A DNA stretch of 11,448 nucleotides from contig JANYLE010000152.1 of assembly GCA_025363795.1 (NCBI GenBank), positions 1 through 11,448 of the forward strand. The letters are read 5' to 3'. The notes under the pieces are model-generated. The model did no database searches. It was not told the origin of the DNA and saw only the letters and a list, made by a program, of their open reading frames with translations. A program made the position numbers and the translations under genes. Source of the stretch: Mariniphaga sp. GTDB taxonomy: Bacteria; Bacteroidota; Bacteroidia; Bacteroidales; Prolixibacteraceae. Below, piece by piece: positions 5,806-11,448 of this stretch. Each line of letters opens with the position of its first letter. Within the stretch, counting starts at the first letter, position 1.

Positions 5806-6888
5806 TTAAATAAACGGCGTCTTAACAATTTTGGCCTTTATCCGTTTGTTGCGGATAAGAATATAAATTTCAGATCCTAATGCACTGAATTCGTTTTTAA
5901 CATAGCCCATACCAATCCCCTTTTCAAGTACCGGCGACTGAGTTCCGGAAGTAACAACACCAATTACATTGCCTTCAGCATCAACAATTTCATATCCATG
6001 ACGCGGAATACCCCTGTCGATCATTTCAAAACCTTTTAACCGGCGCGTTACACCTTCATTTTTCTGCTTTAGAAACAGCTTTTTATCTGTAAAATCTTTT
6101 GCATCAGTAAACTTTGTCACCCAGCCAAGTCCTGCCTCAATTGGTGACGTGGTGTCATCAATATCATTCCCGTAAAGACAAAAACCCATTTCGAGTCTCA
6201 ATGTATCGCGGGCACCAAGTCCGATAGGTTTAATCCCGTCATCCTTGCCTGCGGCAAAAATGGCATCCCACATCTGCTCTGCATATTCATTATAAAAATA
6301 GAGCTCAAATCCTCCGGCACCGGTATATCCGGTCGCAGAGATGATAACATCATCAATGCCAGCAAAACGTCCAACTTTAAATGTATAATATTTGATGGAC
6401 GAGAGATCTACATCGGTCAATTTTTGTAGAATCTTTGTCGCTTTCGGACCTTGAACGGCCAACTGGCTAATCTTACCGGATGCATTCTCCAATTCCGCAC
6501 CCAAATCATTCTGCGATACGAGCCAATCCCAATCCTTTTGAATGTTCGAAGCATTGACAACCAGCATATATTTCAGAGGTTCGAAGTAATAAACCAATAA
6601 ATCGTCAACAATCCCACCTTTCCCATTCGGCAAACAGGAATATTGTGCCTGTCCTTCGACTAAAACCGAAGCATCATTGGTCGTCACTTTTTGAATGAAC
6701 TGCAATGCTTTAGGTCCTTTTACCCAAATCTCACCCATGTGCGATACATCAAATACACCGGCGTGATTACGTACGGTCATGTGTTCATCTTTAATGCCAG
6801 AGTATTCGACCGGCATTTCAAATCCGCCAAATTCTACAATTTTCGCATTGCAACGTTTGTGTATTTCGTAAAATGGAGTTCTTATCAT
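5806..6888 (-). CDS. gcvT: Glycine cleavage system T protein (aminomethyltransferase)
   Basis: This 360-residue tetrahydrofolate-dependent aminomethyltransferase takes the aminomethyl group from the H-protein lipoyl arm and forms 5,10-methylene-THF and ammonia. Seen in order are TPFYEIHKRCNAKIVEFGG (4-22) and MPVEYSGIKDEHMTVRNHAG (25-44). GVFDVSHMGEI (44-54) follows, then YSCLPNGKGGIVDDLLVYY (83-101) with the catalytic-type Asp D96. Later come YTGAGGFELYF, GLGARDTLRLEMGFCLYGND, ETG-like SPIEAGLGW and a C-terminal barrel domain with GVVTSGTQSP. The size is typical. gcvH and gcvP are not nearby, which is common in this phylum. It is placed directly upstream of serC, in keeping with serine/glycine one-carbon metabolism. 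The upstream 140 bases share a divergent promoter region with the Hpt gene. Confidence 0.97.
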   Translation of the reverse strand: MIRTPFYEIHKRCNAKIVEFGGFEMPVEYSGIKDEHMTVRNHAGVFDVSHMGEIWVKGPKALQFIQKVTTNDASVLVEGQAQYSCLPNGKGGIVDDLLVYYFEPLKYMLVVNASNIQKDWDWLVSQNDLGAELENASGKISQLAVQGPKATKILQKLTDVDLSSIKYYTFKVGRFAGIDDVIISATGYTGAGGFELYFYNEYAEQMWDAIFAAGKDDGIKPIGLGARDTLRLEMGFCLYGNDIDDTTSPIEAGLGWVTKFTDAKDFTDKKLFLKQKNEGVTRRLKGFEMIDRGIPRHGYEIVDAEGNVIGVVTSGTQSPVLEKGIGMGYVKNEFSALGSEIYILIRNKRIKAKIVKTPFI

Positions 6889-6917
6889 CTTATTGTGGTT
6901 TAATATTTTTTCCAGTG

Positions 6918-6925
6918 CAAAACTA
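6918..6925 (-). promoter_or_regulatory. Candidate -7 box for gcvT
   Basis: The complement reads TAGTTTTG, an exact match to TAnnTTTG, about 30 bases before the gcvT ATG at 6888. No TTG was found at the expected -33 distance, so only the -7 element is claimed. No glycine-riboswitch-like structure was recognised in the leader. Confidence 0.35.
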
Positions 6926-6982
6926 AATATTTTGACGCGACTAAAAGCTGAAAAATCTCACATCGCTTTTAATTAAAATGAC

Positions 6983-6990
6983 TAATTTTG
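6983..6990 (+). promoter_or_regulatory. Candidate -7 box for the Hpt gene
   Basis: TAATTTTG exactly matches TAnnTTTG and lies 40 bases before the ATG at 7031. No clear TTG lies 19-21 bases upstream. If used, transcription would start near 6996, downstream of the alternative TTG start at 6992, which favours the ATG at 7031. Confidence 0.35.
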
Positions 6991-7030
6991 ATTGTTTAAA
7001 GAAATATCCTCATCAACCTTAAAAAAGATC

Positions 7031-7378
7031 ATGTCTCATACCGATTTGAAATATTTGAAAAATATTACTGAAGGCGATACCGAGTCAATGCGCGAGATAA
7101 TCCTTCTCTTTATTGAACAGGTTCCTGAATTCATTGAGAATCTCAAAAGAAATCTTGCTGATGGGAAATACGACGAACTTGGAAATGAAGCCCATAAAGC
7201 AAAATCCTCAGTCATGATTATGGGAATGGAAAAACTTGGCCACGATTTAAAAGCCCTTCAGATTGCAACGATCAACAAAACTGGCCAGGAAACCTATCCT
7301 CAGCAGGTACAAAAATTTGAGGAAGAATGCCTTGCCGCTGTTGAAGAGCTGAAGCAAGAGCTCAGTAAACAAAAATAG
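7031..7378 (+). CDS. Single-domain histidine phosphotransfer (Hpt) protein
   Basis: This 115-residue protein is almost wholly alpha-helical and consists of one Hpt four-helix-bundle domain. The signature is NEAHKAKSSVMIMGMEKLGH (52-71), where H55 is the expected phospho-accepting histidine. It is followed by the K-x-K-SS and G-x-x-x-L spacing typical of the family. The preceding helix MREIILLFIEQVPEFIENLK (20-39) and the C-terminal coiled helix fit the fold. Such proteins shuttle phosphate between receiver domains and hybrid kinases, or from a hybrid kinase to a receiver, and have no catalysis of their own. No histidine kinase is encoded in the window. The nearest receiver is in the 995-residue protein at 8389-11376. 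The in-frame TTG at 6992 would add 13 residues; the ATG at 7031 is preferred because the domain begins there. Confidence 0.9.
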   Translation: MSHTDLKYLKNITEGDTESMREIILLFIEQVPEFIENLKRNLADGKYDELGNEAHKAKSSVMIMGMEKLGHDLKALQIATINKTGQETYPQQVQKFEEECLAAVEELKQELSKQK

Positions 7379-7402
7379 CCCGGTTATTGAGGCTTCATTT
7401 TT
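7377..7402. terminator. Weak bidirectional hairpin between convergent Hpt and hydrolase genes
   Basis: AGCC (7377-7380) can pair with GGCT (7391-7394). A T-rich run follows on either strand (TCATTTTTAAT rightward, ATTTTTGTTT leftward). The stem is only 4-5 bp and overlaps both stop codons, so termination here is tentative. Confidence 0.3.
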
Positions 7403-8376
7403 AATACCTCTTCAGCAAATTTATTGGTGGCTGTTGCCACCTCTCCCACACTTTTTGAAGTAAGATAGCAGGCGATAACATGTCCTCCTGCCTCCGGGAA
7501 AGCTTGTGCCCTCTTTTCCGTTTCGGGAGTTGACACTTGCTTAAACATTTCCAAAGCGGCTTTTATGTCGACTGTCTGATCCTGATGCTGCTTATCTTTA
7601 AAGTAATAGCCCATAAATAAAGGGCATTTTACTTTTGCGAAAATCACCTTTTTCATGGTTGCATCTATTAACTGTTGAAGATATACAGGACCTTCGGCCC
7701 TGTACCTGCAATACCAGTATTTACAAGGCTCGCTTGACGGGTCTTCTTTCGATTCCCTGAAATCGCCGCCAAAATTGAGCCGCGCAACCTGTAACCCCCA
7801 TGGTTTGGACAATAAAATTGAAGCTTTGCTTTTGATCTTAATATTAGGAGAATAGAGAATAAGCCCGTAAACCATTTCCGGGAAATCGGCAGCCAGCTTA
7901 AGCGCTAGGGTTCCGCCAGTTGATGTACCCATGATGATCACCTTCTGACCCAACTGTCCGGCAATCACCAAAGCTTGTTTAGCCGATTCATAAAGTCGGT
8001 CAGGTGTCATATCAATCAATGGATTATCGGTAATCAAACCATGTGATGCAAGTCGTGACAGGTAAGCATTGCAGCCATATCGTTTTGGAAAATCTTCGTT
8101 TACCGGATATCCTTCCATGCGACTGGCAGAAAAACCATGCAAATAAAGAAGAACATACTCGGTTTGAGCGTGAGTAGAATCATTGGCCCAAATGATTTTT
8201 GCCTCGTTACCAGGACGAACTTTTTCAGCTGCTTCCAAATGAGATACATATTCACCAACATTCCCTGCAACGACAGGTAACATCCTGGTTAGTTTCGGTT
8301 CAGGCATTACAGGACCGTAAAAATAGGTCACCGATAGCAGAATCAATATTCCAAAAACGATTTTAAGTGCTTTCAT
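7384..8376 (-). CDS. Membrane-anchored or exported alpha/beta hydrolase
   Basis: This 330-residue serine hydrolase of unknown substrate has an N-terminal hydrophobic segment (about 5-22, LKIVFGILILLSVTYFYGP). The segment acts as a membrane anchor or uncleaved signal and places the catalytic domain outside the cytoplasmic membrane. The alpha/beta-hydrolase core shows YVLLYLHGFSASRMEG (74-89) with the HG oxyanion motif, and the nucleophile elbow MGTSTGG (149-155) with Ser152. CPLFMGYYFKD (251-261) marks the strand before the acid residue (D261, D266 or D270), and GGHV (297-300) carries the catalytic His299. It resembles esterases/lysophospholipase-like hydrolases, but substrate specificity cannot be read from the sequence. 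It starts 12 bases after the stop of the large receiver/PEP-synthase-like gene, so the two are very likely one transcription unit. It converges on the Hpt gene with 5 bases between stops. Confidence 0.88.
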   Translation of the reverse strand: MKALKIVFGILILLSVTYFYGPVMPEPKLTRMLPVVAGNVGEYVSHLEAAEKVRPGNEAKIIWANDSTHAQTEYVLLYLHGFSASRMEGYPVNEDFPKRYGCNAYLSRLASHGLITDNPLIDMTPDRLYESAKQALVIAGQLGQKVIIMGTSTGGTLALKLAADFPEMVYGLILYSPNIKIKSKASILLSKPWGLQVARLNFGGDFRESKEDPSSEPCKYWYCRYRAEGPVYLQQLIDATMKKVIFAKVKCPLFMGYYFKDKQHQDQTVDIKAALEMFKQVSTPETEKRAQAFPEAGGHVIACYLTSKSVGEVATATNKFAEEVLKMKPQ

Positions 8377-8388
8377 GGATTTGCATTT

Positions 8389-11376
8389 TTATTGTTCGTC
8401 AAACCTAATTACTGCAGTTCTTTTCCTTCCATCCATCAATATTTCCAATTCATTCTTAAACCTTACATGCTTAACAAATTTCCCCTCCCATATCACTTCC
8501 TGTTTTTCCAAAAGATCAAATTTAACGAAATCTGTACTATTAATATCGGGTACCGAAAAATATCCGACATTCATCGAAGTCACATTGTGAAAGAAATGAG
8601 AACCGAGCGAAGCATCCAGAGGAAAATTGGGCAATCCTATTTCAACGATAACCTTGGCATTGTTTATATTAGCCCAATTAACGGGAATTCCTGTATATTC
8701 GTCCCTTGTTCCCCAGCGACCAGGTCCGATCAACACATATTGCTGGTTATTGGCATTAAAAACTTTATTAATCTCGGCTATCTCGCCGGCAATTTCGCGT
8801 GTTTTGGTTCTGTCGAAATTCTTAACGTCAACATATATAACATCGGAGATACCTGACAATCTGCCATTCCCCATACCCTTTGTCGATAGCAACAAAAGTT
8901 TTGAAATGTCGAGCGCACCAATTTCAATTTCGACATCCACTTCGCGTCTGATTAATGGTTTTAGCTGGAGCAGGTAAAATGTTGGCCATCCGTTCTCGCC
9001 TGGGTTCAAATCAAGCGCGAATTCCATCTCGACAGGTGAACCCATCGCCTGTTTAAAAAGTTTCATCAACAATAACAAAGTATCAGAAAGCAGTACATGC
9101 TGATATTCAAGAATATTCGCAAAGTTGATAACCCGGGTTCCGCGGGTTCCGATTCCGGGTGTGATGCAATCATTTTCAAGACTGTAGGTCGAAGCACAGT
9201 GTTCAAGTACACCATCTTTCTCTGCTTCGGCTATTTTATATTTTAGAATCGCCGCCATTTCGCCTTCTTCCGAAAGATCAAAACTGTTATGTGTCATATC
9301 AATGGCATAAAACAGCCGTTGCGAATCCCTGATCTGATCCTGAATAGAATTGTTGTTTAATGCCGGGTATTTGGGAGAGAATCTAAAAGCTTTTTCTCCA
9401 CCGACTACCGCTTGTCCCAAACCTACCGCAATCACTGCAAAACCATCCTCAGGTTCCATATAAGAGTAGGGATAGTAATTATAGGATTGGGCAACCCCGC
9501 TGATATCGACATAGAATTTCTGATTGTGCTCCTGCCCTACAACTGGTTGCAAAATAACAGCCATCTTCTCCTCTTCAATCTTATAGTTGATCGCATTAAA
9601 ATAGGCTCTCGCATCATCACTAAAAACAGATGCATAAACAAGCTTAACTGCAGTTCGAAGCTGGGCGAAGCGAACATTTTCATCAGGATGGTTATTGGGA
9701 ATCAGATAGGTAGAATAAACGCCCGAAAAGGGTCGAAGTAACGAATCTTCAAAAAGCCCGGAGGATCTTACAGCCAATGGCGTTTTAACCTGGCGTACAT
9801 ATTGCCATAACCTTTCTTTTAACGTGCTGCTTAAAGTCGCTTTCAGAAATTCCTCCTTCACTTTCTTGTAATCGGTCTGATGATAAGCAACGTCATACAG
9901 GTTATTGACTTCCAAAAACTTATCAAACTCAATGGCGCCTATAATTGCAGTAGCAGGCATCCGGATGTTGATACCTGGAATCAGCGCTTTCATATCAATA
10001 TTTTCCATCATATTGCACATAAAAGCCAGGCCTCTACCCTTCCCGCCAAGCGATCCACGTCCCATCCGGACGATATAGCGACTTCCGTTTACCAATAATG
10101 GATCAAAATTGATAATCCTTCCGCGGTTTCTCTTTTCCTGAACATCTGAGAAAACGCCAATACAGATATCCCTGATCTTTGAAGGATCATCAAATTCGTC
10201 AATTTTATAGGGAATCAACCTTTCGGCAATATTAATTTCTCCACGAGCCATCAACCATGTCGAAAAATCATTTGACTGCCCGTGGTAAACAAGCGACTCT
10301 ACAGGTACTTGCTTGATAAGCTCCTCAAATTCGTGGAGATTTCTGGCAACACCTATCTGCTCTCCATTACCATTGCGGAAGATAAAGTTACCAAAGCCTA
10401 AATTACTATTAATAAACTCATTAATATCATGACTTAGACTATCGGAGTTTTTGTTGATAAATCCGGCCCGGATTTCGTCCGCTCTGACGGAGTTTGAAAC
10501 ATCGTGCGACTGCAATAAAAGCGGAATCGGATATCGGAGATTTTGCTTCACAAATTTGAGCAGTTCAATCCCTGCATCTTCATCATTGACACCATTCCGT
10601 GAAAATTTCACATCAGATATCACACATAAAAGATACTCCTTATACTCATGTATTACCTGCAACGCATCCTCATAAGTACTTACCAGCAATACCTTAGGAC
10701 GAGCCCTGTATTTGAATATCTTATGCAGTTCATCGGTAGATTCATCCGAGACCAAAGCCTGCGTCTGCGTCATTACACTGGCAAAAAGCAACGGCAAATA
10801 ACGGGAATAGTATTTTATGGAATCTTCAACCAATAAAATAATCCTTACACCGCCAAGCCGTGTGTCTTTTGCCACATTCTTTTTGTCCTCTATGTATTTG
10901 ATCATGGCCAAAAAGACATTCGAATTCCCGTTCCAAACAAATACCCGGTCGATAGCCGGTATTTTTGAAGCCGCAATTTTAAAATAACGGACATCGCTGT
11001 TATTATTGACGAGCAATAAAATAGGGATGCGGGGCTTTGTAGAGTTGACCTCATCGACTATCTTCAGTGGCATCTCTTTGTCAACTCCGGCCATGATGAT
11101 AACAAGGTCAAAATGGCGCAGGTTTAGAATCTTGTTGACGTCTTCCTGTGTATTAACACTTGTAAACCTGGGAGCCGCATATAAATTCAACTGCAGGTAT
11201 TCGCCAAATATTTTATCCGAAAACTGCCCTTCTCTTTCGATGGCATAGGCATCATATAAAGTAGCAAAAAGTAAAACCTCCTTCACTTTATTGGGCATCA
11301 ATTCCTGAAAAATGTCCCTGTCGGTTTTACGTCTTTTATAAATTGATGATATTGAGATATTTTCGAATTTTTCCAT
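8389..11376 (-). CDS. Receiver-domain / PEP-synthase-type ATP-binding fusion protein
   Basis: This 995-residue cytosolic protein has an N-terminal receiver-like domain at about 31-165. There the phospho-acceptor position is not Asp (FDLVIIMAG, 89-97; M95 at the expected site). A second receiver at about 176-325 carries the acidic pair E184-D185 in LLVEDS, the acceptor D255 in CVISDVKF, S290 and K309. An ATP-grasp domain like that of PEP synthase/PPDK spans about 435-810. It shows GRGSLGGKGRGLAFM (439-453), AVRSSGLFEDS (535-545), FSGVYSTYLIPN (550-561), MAVILQPVVG (605-614), EMEFALD (783-789) and FYLLQLKPL (800-808). A conserved C-terminal part (about 878-940) has VLIGPGRWGTRDE and SLGSHFF. 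The swivelling phosphohistidine domain and the TIM-barrel PEP-binding domain of true PEP synthases are absent, so it is unlikely to make PEP. The reaction is unknown. It is followed by the hydrolase gene. Confidence 0.88.
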   Translation of the reverse strand: MEKFENISISSIYKRRKTDRDIFQELMPNKVKEVLLFATLYDAYAIEREGQFSDKIFGEYLQLNLYAAPRFTSVNTQEDVNKILNLRHFDLVIIMAGVDKEMPLKIVDEVNSTKPRIPILLLVNNNSDVRYFKIAASKIPAIDRVFVWNGNSNVFLAMIKYIEDKKNVAKDTRLGGVRIILLVEDSIKYYSRYLPLLFASVMTQTQALVSDESTDELHKIFKYRARPKVLLVSTYEDALQVIHEYKEYLLCVISDVKFSRNGVNDEDAGIELLKFVKQNLRYPIPLLLQSHDVSNSVRADEIRAGFINKNSDSLSHDINEFINSNLGFGNFIFRNGNGEQIGVARNLHEFEELIKQVPVESLVYHGQSNDFSTWLMARGEINIAERLIPYKIDEFDDPSKIRDICIGVFSDVQEKRNRGRIINFDPLLVNGSRYIVRMGRGSLGGKGRGLAFMCNMMENIDMKALIPGINIRMPATAIIGAIEFDKFLEVNNLYDVAYHQTDYKKVKEEFLKATLSSTLKERLWQYVRQVKTPLAVRSSGLFEDSLLRPFSGVYSTYLIPNNHPDENVRFAQLRTAVKLVYASVFSDDARAYFNAINYKIEEEKMAVILQPVVGQEHNQKFYVDISGVAQSYNYYPYSYMEPEDGFAVIAVGLGQAVVGGEKAFRFSPKYPALNNNSIQDQIRDSQRLFYAIDMTHNSFDLSEEGEMAAILKYKIAEAEKDGVLEHCASTYSLENDCITPGIGTRGTRVINFANILEYQHVLLSDTLLLLMKLFKQAMGSPVEMEFALDLNPGENGWPTFYLLQLKPLIRREVDVEIEIGALDISKLLLLSTKGMGNGRLSGISDVIYVDVKNFDRTKTREIAGEIAEINKVFNANNQQYVLIGPGRWGTRDEYTGIPVNWANINNAKVIVEIGLPNFPLDASLGSHFFHNVTSMNVGYFSVPDINSTDFVKFDLLEKQEVIWEGKFVKHVRFKNELEILMDGRKRTAVIRFDEQ

Positions 11377-11448
11377 GGATCAATTTGGTTAAATCTTAAC
11401 AGCTTTAAAGATAATTAAAAATAGACCAAAAACAGAAAAGGGGCACAA

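Noticed and set aside
6889..7030. Possible glycine riboswitch upstream of gcvT
   Set aside because: No paired tandem aptamer-like helices or conserved G-rich cores were recognisable in the short AT-rich leader.
8389..11376. Naming the 995-residue gene ppsA or ppdK
   Set aside because: Only the ATP-binding domain is shared; the phosphohistidine and PEP-binding domains are absent.
11377..11448. Promoter of the 995-residue gene
   Set aside because: The best matches to TAnnTTTG in this stretch (TATTTTTA, TATCTTTA on the minus strand) each miss the final G, and their spacing to a TTG is poor. The region also runs to the window edge.

Overview
The window looks like chromosomal DNA of a Bacteroidota bacterium, probably of the Bacteroidales/Marinilabiliales type. 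The reasons are moderate G+C; several -7 boxes of the Bacteroidetes form TAnnTTTG; almost no Shine-Dalgarno sequences; a PorT-type outer-membrane beta-barrel; the start of a large secreted surface protein; and a response-regulator/PEP-synthase-like fusion of a kind annotated in this phylum. No mobile elements, tRNA/rRNA genes, phage genes or CRISPR arrays were seen.

Left part (1-2824). Three leftward genes are a dihydroorotate-dehydrogenase-like flavoprotein (222-1202), the PLP-homeostasis protein YggS (1306-1968), and the truncated start of a secreted surface protein that runs off the left edge (1-213). Divergent from yggS is a rightward outer-membrane beta-barrel gene (2129-2824).

Middle (2825-3311). 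This 487-bp gap between convergent genes holds the most unusual structure in the window. It is a 21-bp tandem repeat array of about ten units that are increasingly well conserved from left to right. It ends in an inverted copy around a perfect 16-bp palindrome. A strong rho-independent terminator for the leftward operon follows.

Serine/glycine block (3312-6888, leftward). gcvT (glycine cleavage T protein) comes first, then serC (phosphoserine aminotransferase) two bases before a DUF1015 gene. serC and DUF1015 form one operon that shares the terminator at 3272-3301. The serA gene often seen between serC and DUF1015 in this phylum is absent here.

Right part (6889-11448). A small rightward gene for a single-domain histidine phosphotransfer protein (Hpt) converges on a leftward pair. 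That pair is a 995-residue protein with one degenerate and one intact-looking receiver domain fused to a PEP-synthase-type ATP-binding domain, followed 12 bases later by a membrane-anchored alpha/beta hydrolase. The Hpt protein and the receiver protein are plausible phosphorelay partners, but this is inferred from proximity only.
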